Positions 6,101 through 12,433 of a stretch of 12,433 bases of DNA are shown here, piece by piece (position 1 is the first letter of the stretch; the number at the start of each line of letters is the position of its first letter). Under the pieces are notes generated by a model. The model had not been told where the DNA came from. It ran no database searches and saw nothing but the letters and a program-made list of their open reading frames with translations. Source of the stretch: an uncultured Acidimicrobiales bacterium. GTDB taxonomy: Bacteria > Actinomycetota > Acidimicrobiia > Acidimicrobiales > UBA10347. The position numbers and the translations under genes are program-made. The DNA lies in contig CALDGN010000231.1 in assembly GCA_937942965.1 (NCBI GenBank), positions 1 to 12,433 of the forward strand. The letters run 5' to 3'.

Positions 6101-8158
6101 GTGAATCGAGGCGGGCGCGGGCGGAATGGTCCACGAGCGGCAACCGGGGCGATCGAGGGGCGCGTCGGAGTCACGCGAACCATTGCGCTCGGCATTGTTG
6201 TCGTGCTGTTGTCGACGTTGTTGCCGAGTGGCTCAGCCGGCGCCGCTGCATCCATGTCCACTGCAGCCGAGCCAAGCGTGGCGGCGCAATCGTTGCAGCG
6301 AGATAACGCCGATGATTCGTCCATCGACCGAGACGACCCCTGGCAGCCGGCGCCAACACCTACTCCCGAGGGCCCGAGCCAAGAACAAGCGTCGCAGCAC
6401 ATCATCGGTGGTACGCCAATTGCGATCACTGAACGGCCCTGGCAGGTACTGATCTCTGACGAGACGTTCGGCGGAAGCTGGTGCGGCGGTTCGATCCTGG
6501 CCGCGAACCTCATCCTGACGGCCGCGCACTGCGTCGACAACGAGAACCTGGTCAACGAACAGCTCCTTGTTGTGGCGGGCACCGACCAGTGGCGAGACAT
6601 CGACAACGGCCAATGGCGCTTCGCAAAGAACGTCACCGTGCATCCGACCTACAACCCCGACGGCGGATTCGACGGTTCGCAAGGTCTCGACCTGGCCCTG
6701 ATCGAGCTAACCCGGCCATTGACGTACAACGCTGCGGTCCAGCCGATCGAGCTGGCTGATCCGACCGAGGCGGCTGCATCGCTTGGCACAAGCGCTGACC
6801 TCGCCGGCTGGGGTGTCGACACGATCCCAGCCGTTGACGGAGCGACGGTGACGCAGCTCCGCAACGGCGTGGGTGAGATCATCAGCGACTTCGCCTGCGG
6901 GGCACTGATCGGACGCTCCCTCAACGGGCCAGTCGAAATGTGCCTCGACACGATCGCCACATCTCAAGCCGGATGCTTCGGCGATTCCGGCGGAGGAATC
7001 ACCGTCGAGATCAACGGCGTCCGCAAGCTCTTGGGCGTCGCCAGCTTCACGATCCTCGAGTGCGCATTCAACATCTTGGTGCTGGCCGAAACGGCCACCG
7101 CGACGTCGTGGATCCAAGCAAACACTCCGCCGATCACGGCCGGAGCTGGCTTCGTGAGCGGGCGCGTGTGGGACGACATCAACTTCGACAGCATCGAAGG
7201 AGCCCAAGAAGGCGGACTAGCGGGCATCGAAGTCACCCTGTCGATCCCTGCGCCCTGGCCGAGCGATGCGTCGCCGATCTCGCTGACGGCCTTCACCGAC
7301 GCCGACGGCCGCTACTCGTTCGTCGCTCCGTACGGCGGGTGGTACGAGGTCAGCGTCACTCTGGATCCGATGCTGGTGATGTCGCCGCCGACCGGAGCAG
7401 GCACCGAGGCAACCAATACCGATGCCTTTGGCCGCTCTCGAGACGCGGATCTGGTCGAGCCGACGACGGCGTACACCACGCGCTTCTTGCTCACGCCTGG
7501 CTACACCGAAACCGACATTGACTTCGGCGCCACGCCCGGCGCTCTGGTGTCCGGGGTCGTGTTCGATGATCTCGATCGCAACGGTCGACGAGACGCAGGC
7601 GAACCGCTCTCGGCCGGGGTCGACGGCTACATAGACGCGGTACGGATCGACGCGGCTGGACTCAACAGATTGATCGACTTCCGCTATCTCGTGTCGGCCG
7701 ACACCTTCGCTATGGCGGTCCCTCCGGGCGACTACTACCTGGCGCTTTTGGTGTTCGAGGACCGCAACGTGACGATGGCGAACCGCGGAGACGACGCGGC
7801 CGACAACGACTTCTCGCCATTTACCAACCTCACCGAGGTCTTCTCGGTGCAGGCCGGCCAGTCGTACACGTTCGACCTTGGGCTGACGCCCGCTGGCAGC
7901 GGAAACGTCTTCGCTGATGTCGCCAACACCGACTGTGACGGCGACGTATCGATCATCGATGCGCTGGTGATCGCTCAGTACACGGCTGGCCTACGGAGCG
8001 ACGCTGCCACCTGTCCGCTGCCCGATCCGTCGACGCAGATCAATGCCGCGAACGCGGACATGAACCTCGACGGCGTCACCGACATCATCGACGCACTGCT
8101 CGTATCGCAATGCGATGCCGGTCTGGCCACGCCGTTCTGCATCGCACTCGAAGGCTGA
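6101..8158 (+). CDS. Secreted S1-family serine protease with two SdrD-B-like domains and a C-terminal dockerin-like domain
   Basis: The 685-residue protein has an Arg-rich start, a hydrophobic signal segment (about 26-42) and an Ala-rich likely cleavage site (about 45-50), so it should be exported. A low-complexity pro-region runs to about residue 100. The mature protease would begin at IIGG (101-104). The triad is H143 (LTAAHC), D197 (DLAL) and S296 (GDSGG). Cysteines 128/144, 266/281 and 292/321 match the classic chymotrypsin-fold disulfides. Two SdrD-B-like beta domains follow (about 351-475 and 482-595; note GRVWDDINFD and GVVFDDLDRNGRRDAGE). The end has two dockerin-type calcium loops: N609-x-D-x-DG with D620, and D653-x-N-x-DG with D664, each followed by a short helix. 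Dockerins bind cohesins, suggesting attachment to a cell-surface or extracellular complex; no cohesin gene is visible. Start GTG 6101 is set by its ribosome binding site. Confidence 0.88.
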   Translation: MNRGGRGRNGPRAATGAIEGRVGVTRTIALGIVVVLLSTLLPSGSAGAAASMSTAAEPSVAAQSLQRDNADDSSIDRDDPWQPAPTPTPEGPSQEQASQHIIGGTPIAITERPWQVLISDETFGGSWCGGSILAANLILTAAHCVDNENLVNEQLLVVAGTDQWRDIDNGQWRFAKNVTVHPTYNPDGGFDGSQGLDLALIELTRPLTYNAAVQPIELADPTEAAASLGTSADLAGWGVDTIPAVDGATVTQLRNGVGEIISDFACGALIGRSLNGPVEMCLDTIATSQAGCFGDSGGGITVEINGVRKLLGVASFTILECAFNILVLAETATATSWIQANTPPITAGAGFVSGRVWDDINFDSIEGAQEGGLAGIEVTLSIPAPWPSDASPISLTAFTDADGRYSFVAPYGGWYEVSVTLDPMLVMSPPTGAGTEATNTDAFGRSRDADLVEPTTAYTTRFLLTPGYTETDIDFGATPGALVSGVVFDDLDRNGRRDAGEPLSAGVDGYIDAVRIDAAGLNRLIDFRYLVSADTFAMAVPPGDYYLALLVFEDRNVTMANRGDDAADNDFSPFTNLTEVFSVQAGQSYTFDLGLTPAGSGNVFADVANTDCDGDVSIIDALVIAQYTAGLRSDAATCPLPDPSTQINAANADMNLDGVTDIIDALLVSQCDAGLATPFCIALEG

Positions 8159-8169
8159 GTTTCTCAGCC
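8153..8169 (+). terminator. Stem-loop at the protease stop codon, possible terminator
   Basis: GGCTGAG at 8153-8159 and CTCAGCC at 8163-8169 form a perfect 7-bp stem with a TTT loop. The protease stop TGA (8156-8158) lies in the left arm. The hairpin sits between two convergent genes, where a bidirectional terminator is expected. No U-tract follows on either strand, so strong intrinsic termination is uncertain. A second GCTGAG at 8186-8191 could pair with the same right arm. Confidence 0.5.
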
Positions 8170-8194
8170 GAAGAAATTCTGGACCGCTGAGTCG

Positions 8195-9406
8195 CTAGCC
8201 GGGGGTCGCGAAGCCACCATCGTTCGGTGCCGGCGGCGCTGACTGCGACGGCGTTGCTTCTCCCGGAGGAGTTACTTTGCCGAGAGGTGCTGGCGCGGGC
8301 ACGGGTGCCCCGAACCCCGGCGGTGGCGGCTGCGCTCCCGGAGCCATCCGCGGCGGTGGCGGCTGGCTGCCGCTCGGCGGCGGAGGTTGCACACCGACCG
8401 GCGGCGGTGGCTGTGCTCCAACAGGAGGCGGCGGTTGAGATCCAACGGCAGGTGGCGGCGGAGAGGTACGTGGTGTGCCGAAGCCCGGAGGCGGAGGCAG
8501 CGCGACGCCACGCGCCGAGGCAACCGGCCCGCCGGGCCCGCCGGGCAAGGATGTTCCAACGGGACCACTCATGCTGCCGGGGCCGGTGGCCACCATCGCC
8601 GTCGGTGGCGGCGGTGGCGCGAGACCGCTTCCTTGGGCTTTCGCTGCAATCGTTCGCAACCAGTCCACGACCGTCGCCTGCTGTGGCCTCGGCCATAGCG
8701 GCATCCGGGCGGTCACAAATGCCTCGATCTCTTGACCGAGCTCGGCCGCTTGTTCCCGACCCAGCTCGGGTATCCGGCGCAGGTAGTCACGGACGACCTG
8801 GTAGCCGTCGTCGCCGAGCGGCGAGGTGTCCATGTCCTTGGCCCAGACCACCAGGTAGGGCGCGGCGAAGATTGGTTGCATCCATCCGCTGCCGACGTCC
8901 TTGCGTTCCCGGATCACCATCGTCCCGGCGACGAGGTCCCCGAGACGTTGCCCTCGACGAGTGACGAGCGCCGCAACGACGGCAACGGCTCCCGAGCTTG
9001 CGAACAGGTCCACGATGGCCAGCAACGCTCGAATGAACGCATGGCGAAAACGAACCGGTGCTCCTTCGACCGTCACGACGCGGGTGCCAACGATCATCCG
9101 GCCGAAGCTGCGCCCGTTGTTCAAGGTCTCCATTGCGACCGGATAGCCGATGACGATCAGGATCAGGCCAACGAGCAGCACCACAATGCCGATGACATCG
9201 GACCCGATCGAAGCCAAACCAACGATGAACACGAGGGCGAGTAGCGCCAGCAGTTGCACGATGACGTCGACGACGATCGCGATCGAACGCGACGCCACTC
9301 CGGCCAGCTCGAAGTCGAGCACCACCGCCTCGGGTGTGACGATCGAGCCACTGCCCCGGCGGACGTCGTAGCCGTCCACGGTCTCATAGGTACCCAGTCC
9401 GCTCAT
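8195..9406 (-). CDS. RDD-family membrane protein with a proline-rich C-terminal tail
   Basis: The 403-residue protein begins with an RDD domain: R40 and D47 in the first membrane helix (about 40-63), a second helix (about 70-90), a third (about 125-148) with R126/D133, and the closing RRGQRLGDLVAGT motif (150-162). A helical soluble segment follows (about 175-258; VRDYLRRIPELGREQAAELGQEIEAFV), as in actinobacterial RDD proteins next to SpoIIM genes. The last 140 residues are rich in Pro, Gly and Ala and carry QPPPPVG-type repeats, and are likely disordered. RDD proteins are integral membrane proteins of mostly unknown function; some are linked to ion or solute transport. The start is ATG at 9404-9406 with only a weak GGGG upstream. 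The gene is divergent from the SpoIIM gene with a gap of 29 bp, and belongs by context to the SpoIIM / DUF58 / MoxR module. Confidence 0.88.
   Translation of the reverse strand: MSGLGTYETVDGYDVRRGSGSIVTPEAVVLDFELAGVASRSIAIVVDVIVQLLALLALVFIVGLASIGSDVIGIVVLLVGLILIVIGYPVAMETLNNGRSFGRMIVGTRVVTVEGAPVRFRHAFIRALLAIVDLFASSGAVAVVAALVTRRGQRLGDLVAGTMVIRERKDVGSGWMQPIFAAPYLVVWAKDMDTSPLGDDGYQVVRDYLRRIPELGREQAAELGQEIEAFVTARMPLWPRPQQATVVDWLRTIAAKAQGSGLAPPPPPTAMVATGPGSMSGPVGTSLPGGPGGPVASARGVALPPPPGFGTPRTSPPPPAVGSQPPPPVGAQPPPPVGVQPPPPSGSQPPPPRMAPGAQPPPPGFGAPVPAPAPLGKVTPPGEATPSQSAPPAPNDGGFATPG
8318..8464 (-). repeat. 24-bp-period repeat encoding QPPPPVG-type octapeptides
   Basis: Within the RDD gene tail, residues 315-352 hold successive units SPPPPAVG, SQPPPPVG, AQPPPPVG, VQPPPPSG and SQPPPP, and another AQPPPP comes at 358-363 after a short break. 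The underlying DNA repeats with a 24-bp period but differs between copies at several bases, so it is an older repeat rather than a recent identical expansion. Poly-proline units like these can bind SH3-type or similar domains, or act as flexible spacers; neither role is shown here. Confidence 0.8.
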
Positions 9407-9435
9407 CGCACCAGCCCCGCAGTCTCGACACGGGC

Positions 9436-10509
9436 TTGCGCACTACTCTGTCGGGCATCGCGAACATCGATCGCTTCATCCGGGAGCACGAACAGAGCTG
9501 GCTGCGCCTCGACGAGTTGACCACGCGTGTGCGCCGCAAGCCCAAGGGCATGAACGCCGCTGAGCGCACCGAGTTCCTCGACCTGTACCAGCGAACATCG
9601 GCGCACTTGTCGCAGCTGCGATCGCAAACCCCCGACCGTGATCTCGACGCTCGGCTCACACGCCTGCTGGCCGACGCATCGGGCGCGCTGTACGGCCAGT
9701 CCGAAGGCGGCGCTCGCGCGATCGCCACGTTCGTTCGCGAGACGTTTCCCGCCGCGCTGTGGCATATCCGCCGCTATGTCGGTATCGCCACGCTGCTGTT
9801 CTTGGTGCCCGCCGTCATCACCGCACTGTGGGTCGGGCTGTCCGATGATGTGCGTTCGTCGATCCCACCTGCGGTTGCCGAGACCTACGTCAACGAGGAC
9901 TTCGAGGACTACTACTCGAGCGAAGCTGCGGCCGAGTTCGCCACATCGGTCTTCATCAACAACATCTGGGTGTCGTTCCTGGCCTATGCGGCCGGCATCG
10001 TGTTCTGTATCGGCACGGCGTTTGTGCTGATCTCGAACGGCGTGCTCATCGGTCAAGCCGCCGGCCTGTTCATCGACGCCGGGCAGCTGCCCCGCTTCTT
10101 CGGGCTGATCTTGCCGCATGGTTTCTTGGAGCTGACGGCGATCGTCATCGCCGGAGGCGCGGGCTTGGTCCTCGGTTGGACCGTGATCGCGCCCGGCGAC
10201 CGGAGCCGATCCGACGCCTTGGCCGAAGAAGGACGCCGCTCCGTCGTTGTCGTGCTTGGGCTGATCGTCGTGTTCCTGGCCGCGGCGCTCATCGAGGGTT
10301 TCGTAACCGGTTCGCCGCTGTCGACGTTTGTCCGCGTGGGCATCGGCGCATCGAGCTGGGTTGCGTTCTTGCTCTACGTCGCCGTCTACGGACGCCGTGC
10401 CGCGGCGCTGGGCAAGACCGGACAGTGGGGCGACAGCCGCCCGAGCTGGGAAGACGGCCGCGACGAGGTCCTGTCGAGCCGAGCCACGGTCGGCATCGGC
10501 CAAGACTGA
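9436..10509 (+). CDS. Stage II sporulation protein M family (SpoIIM/DUF95) membrane protein
   Basis: The 357-residue frame has a soluble helical N-terminus (DRFIREHEQSWLRLDELTTRV, 12-32) typical of non-sporulating SpoIIM homologues, then about five or six membrane helices (about 114-133, 175-200, 203-213, 231-252, 269-287, 299-318). Family signatures are NNIWVSFLAYAAGI (175-188) and LPHGFLELTAIVIAGGAGL (226-244). In Bacillus, SpoIIM is part of the engulfment complex. In actinobacteria these homologues sit with RDD, DUF58 and MoxR genes and are not tied to sporulation; their role is unknown. The start is uncertain. TTG at 9436 is the only conventional upstream start and has no clear ribosome binding site. 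Conserved sequence begins at about residue 10, and a TACTCT -10-like element at 9444-9449 lies inside this frame. The gene is convergent with the DUF58 gene, 41 bp apart. Confidence 0.88.
   Translation: MRTTLSGIANIDRFIREHEQSWLRLDELTTRVRRKPKGMNAAERTEFLDLYQRTSAHLSQLRSQTPDRDLDARLTRLLADASGALYGQSEGGARAIATFVRETFPAALWHIRRYVGIATLLFLVPAVITALWVGLSDDVRSSIPPAVAETYVNEDFEDYYSSEAAAEFATSVFINNIWVSFLAYAAGIVFCIGTAFVLISNGVLIGQAAGLFIDAGQLPRFFGLILPHGFLELTAIVIAGGAGLVLGWTVIAPGDRSRSDALAEEGRRSVVVVLGLIVVFLAAALIEGFVTGSPLSTFVRVGIGASSWVAFLLYVAVYGRRAAALGKTGQWGDSRPSWEDGRDEVLSSRATVGIGQD
9444..9449 (+). promoter_or_regulatory. Possible -10 element inside the annotated SpoIIM start region
   Basis: TACTCT fits TAnnnT and lies 7 nt before an in-frame ATC at 9457, which would start the protein as (M)ANIDRFIREHE. 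This matches where conserved sequence begins. ATC starts are rare and the nearest -35-like TCGACA (9425-9430) is too close at 13 nt, so this is tentative. Confidence 0.2.
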
Positions 10510-10550
10510 ACTCACGCGCACTGGCCACGCTTCGACTCGCGGGGCGCCGC

Positions 10551-11912
10551 TCACAGCGTGCCCCTTGCTTTGAACTTCAGGTAGGCATCGGCGATCTCGC
10601 CGGCGAGCGACGCAGGCGCGGCGTCGACCACGGTTGCGCCGAGCGACTCGAGCCGGATGCGGGCCTCTCGACGCTCATCGAGGGCTTGAATGGCAGCCGC
10701 ACGACGGTGCGCGCTCGCGGCGTCGGCCACCGGAGCAGCCGCCCACGCCTCGACCTCAGGATCGATCACCGCACCGATCAGCACCAGGTGGCTTCGGGCC
10801 AGCAGCGGCAGGGCGGGAATGAGTGACTCGTCGACCACCTGCACCGACAGATCCGTGAGCACGACGAGCATCGCTCGACGGCGGAACCTCGATGCAGCTG
10901 CCGAGAACGCGCCGCGGTAGTCGCTCTCGACCAAGACGGGTTCGAGTCCGTACAACGCCCGAGCGATGCGGCCAAGCTGGGTGCGTCCGGCCGACGGAGC
11001 AATCACCGATTGCACCTGGCGATCGAACGTGATCAGCCCACACTTATCGCCGAGCGCAGTCGACACCGAAGCAACGGCGAGACAGGCGTCCATTGCGTGT
11101 TCGACACGGGGCACGCCATCGACACGACCAGCCATCACGCGACCGTTGTCGAGCAGGCACACGACGCGCTGGTTCTGTTCGGCTCGAAAGACCCGCACGA
11201 TCGGCTTCGACGAGCGAGCCGTCGCTCCCCAATCGATACGCCGGTAGTCATCGTCAGGGCCGTACTCGCGGAGCCGGTCGAACTCGGTGCCGGTGCCGAG
11301 ACCACGTGACGATCGGGCGCCGACTTCGAGGACTCGGGCTTGGGTGATGCGCAGCTCGGCGTCTTCTCGGGAGCGGAACGGCGGGAGGATTCGCAGGTGC
11401 GCGGGCAGCGAGCGATGGGCTTGGCGGGCGCCGAGCCCGAGGGGCCCCTCGACTCGAACGGTCATCTTCTCGATGAAGAAGTCACCTCGGCGGGCGGGAT
11501 GGAACCGGGTCGTGACGTCGGCGGCGCCACGGGCGGGCAGTCGGACTCGCATGCGGCGTGTGTCGGCTCGCAGCGACGGTGCAAGCTCGTCGGCGAAACC
11601 CACGGTGACGGGCACCGAGCCGCGGTTCTCGAGCCGCCACTGGATCGCGCCCTCGACCGACAGCGCGATCGCTGACGGCATGTTCCGTTCGATCGCGACC
11701 CGCTCGGGGTCGCCTGCCAAGAGCGAGTCGATGAGGGCCAGCACAAGCAACGCGGCCGTTGCGACAACGACAGGGCCCGGGAGATCCCAGGGCCCCACCG
11801 GGAGCGACTCGGGAACGCCCGGCCAGCGGTTGGGCCCCAACGCCATCGCGATCGCGACGACAACGCCGAGTACGGCGAGTCGAGCGGTCGGGACGACGTT
11901 GAAGAAGCGCAT
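10551..11912 (-). CDS. DUF58 domain-containing membrane-anchored vWA-like protein
   Basis: The 453-residue protein has two N-terminal membrane helices (about 11-25 and 46-65), a beta-rich region (about 70-180), and the DUF58 signature FDRLREYGPDDDYRRIDWGATAR (211-233). A von Willebrand A-like domain follows, opening with VVCLLDNGRVM (250-260). The usual metal-site motif DxSxS reads D255-N-G-R-V, so both serines are missing and metal-dependent binding is doubtful. DUF58 proteins are typically encoded next to MoxR ATPases and are thought to act with them in assembling or activating membrane or periplasmic targets. Start ATG 11910-11912 lies 18 bp after the MoxR stop, consistent with one operon. 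There is no good ribosome binding site in that gap. The gene converges on the SpoIIM gene. Confidence 0.9.
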   Translation of the reverse strand: MRFFNVVPTARLAVLGVVVAIAMALGPNRWPGVPESLPVGPWDLPGPVVVATAALLVLALIDSLLAGDPERVAIERNMPSAIALSVEGAIQWRLENRGSVPVTVGFADELAPSLRADTRRMRVRLPARGAADVTTRFHPARRGDFFIEKMTVRVEGPLGLGARQAHRSLPAHLRILPPFRSREDAELRITQARVLEVGARSSRGLGTGTEFDRLREYGPDDDYRRIDWGATARSSKPIVRVFRAEQNQRVVCLLDNGRVMAGRVDGVPRVEHAMDACLAVASVSTALGDKCGLITFDRQVQSVIAPSAGRTQLGRIARALYGLEPVLVESDYRGAFSAAASRFRRRAMLVVLTDLSVQVVDESLIPALPLLARSHLVLIGAVIDPEVEAWAAAPVADAASAHRRAAAIQALDERREARIRLESLGATVVDAAPASLAGEIADAYLKFKARGTL

Positions 11913-11930
11913 TGGGGTAAACGGGTCCGA

Positions 11931-12433
11931 TCAGCGGGGCGCCGGCACGGCAGCCAGGATCGAATCGAGCACGGCATCGGTGGTCAGCCCATCGAGTTCG
12001 AGTTCAGGACGCAACATGATGCGGTGTCGCAGCGCGGGGCGAGCCATTGCCTGCACTTCGTCGGGCGTCGCGAATTGCCGACCAACGAGCCAGGTCCAGG
12101 CCTTGGTTCCGTGGAGCAACGCGGCGGCGCCACGTGGCGAAACGCCCATCATCACCGACGCTGACTCGCGGGTCGCCCGGCACAGATCGACGATGTACTT
12201 GATGACCGAATCGTCGACGTGCACTTGGCGCACGAGCGCTCGCGCCGCAGCGATGTCCTCGGGTCCGGCGACCGGCGTAACGCCCGCCGCTGCGACCTGA
12301 TGCGGGTCGAGGCCCCGATGGTGGCGAGCGAGCACTTCGTACTCTTGCTCAACCGTTGGATAGTCGATGATCAGCTTGAGCAGGAACCGGTCGAGCTGGG
12401 CTTCGGGAAGCGGATAGGTGCCCTCGTACTCGA
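11931..12433 (-). CDS. MoxR-family AAA+ ATPase, 5'-truncated by the window edge
   Basis: Only the C-terminal 167 or so residues are in the window; the frame stays open to the right edge on the minus strand, so the Walker motifs lie outside. The edge portion reads YEGTYPLPEAQLDRFLLKL, which is the sensor-2-proximal segment typical of MoxR ATPases, including the LDRF motif. The rest is the helical lid domain with VHVDDSVIKYIVDLCRATRES, GVSPRGAAALL and ending with the LDGLTTDAVLDSILAAVPAP helix. The GTG at 12333-12335 is internal, not the start. MoxR proteins are ATP-driven chaperone-like hexamers that usually work with vWA/DUF58 partners; the DUF58 gene lies immediately downstream. Confidence 0.93.
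   Translation of the reverse strand, partial: EYEGTYPLPEAQLDRFLLKLIIDYPTVEQEYEVLARHHRGLDPHQVAAAGVTPVAGPEDIAAARALVRQVHVDDSVIKYIVDLCRATRESASVMMGVSPRGAAALLHGTKAWTWLVGRQFATPDEVQAMARPALRHRIMLRPELELDGLTTDAVLDSILAAVPAPR

Noticed and set aside
5979..6143. N-terminal extension of the fatty acid kinase to 6143
   Set aside because: The extra 55 residues lack conserved sequence, would overlap the promoter and start of the divergent protease gene, and make the protein longer than usual for the family.
8400..8464. CRISPR-like array suggested by the 24-bp period
   Set aside because: The period lies inside a coding frame, encodes proline repeats, and has no constant repeat with variable spacers.
10510..10550. 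Terminator between the SpoIIM and DUF58 genes
   Set aside because: The GC-rich gap has short palindromic stretches such as GGCGCC, but no stem longer than about 5 bp and no U-tract.
9403..10554. A 383-codon minus-strand open frame
   Set aside because: It is antisense to the SpoIIM gene, which has clear membrane helices and family motifs. The antisense product is hydrophilic and low in complexity with no domain.
11287..12300. A 337-codon plus-strand open frame
   Set aside because: It runs antisense across both DUF58 and MoxR, and its Ser/Arg/Thr-rich composition is typical of a shadow frame.

Overview
The window is GC-rich DNA with high-GC actinobacterial habits: GTG and TTG starts, two apparently leaderless promoters, a DUF222/HNH-type gene, and an RDD / SpoIIM / DUF58 / MoxR neighbourhood. 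A secreted protease ending in a dockerin-like domain would fit an acidimicrobial lineage, but that placement is an inference. No ribosomal or other phylogenetic marker is present, and no tRNA, rRNA, CRISPR array or insertion sequence was found.

Layout, left to right. (1) The 3' part of a DUF222/HNH endonuclease-family gene (+), cut by the left edge. (2) A 2-oxoglutarate/Fe(II) dioxygenase of the isopenicillin-N-synthase-like type (+). It has a likely leaderless start, and an 8-bp direct repeat with 22-bp spacing lies just upstream. (3) A minus-strand pair, a FakA/YloV-type fatty acid kinase followed by the DNA helicase RecG, with a 3-nt gap that suggests translational coupling. (4) Divergent from fakA, a secreted multidomain S1 serine protease (+): signal peptide, pro-region, protease, two SdrD-B-like beta domains and a two-loop dockerin-like C-terminus. 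A perfect stem-loop spans its stop codon. (5) A membrane/chaperone-type module: RDD protein with a proline-rich repeat tail (-), SpoIIM/DUF95 membrane protein (+, divergent, 29 bp away), DUF58 protein (-), and the 3' part of a MoxR AAA+ ATPase (-), cut by the right edge.

How the genes may work together. fakA and recG are probably co-transcribed housekeeping genes. In known systems FakA phosphorylates fatty acids carried by FakB, and RecG remodels stalled replication forks. MoxR and DUF58 proteins commonly form an ATPase/vWA pair acting at the membrane, and RDD and SpoIIM membrane proteins often sit beside them. The protease, dioxygenase and HNH gene look like independent units. I see no clear defence island or wholly new system. 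The least routine items are the dockerin-bearing protease, the direct repeat before the dioxygenase, the uncertain start of the SpoIIM gene, and the repeat-bearing RDD tail.
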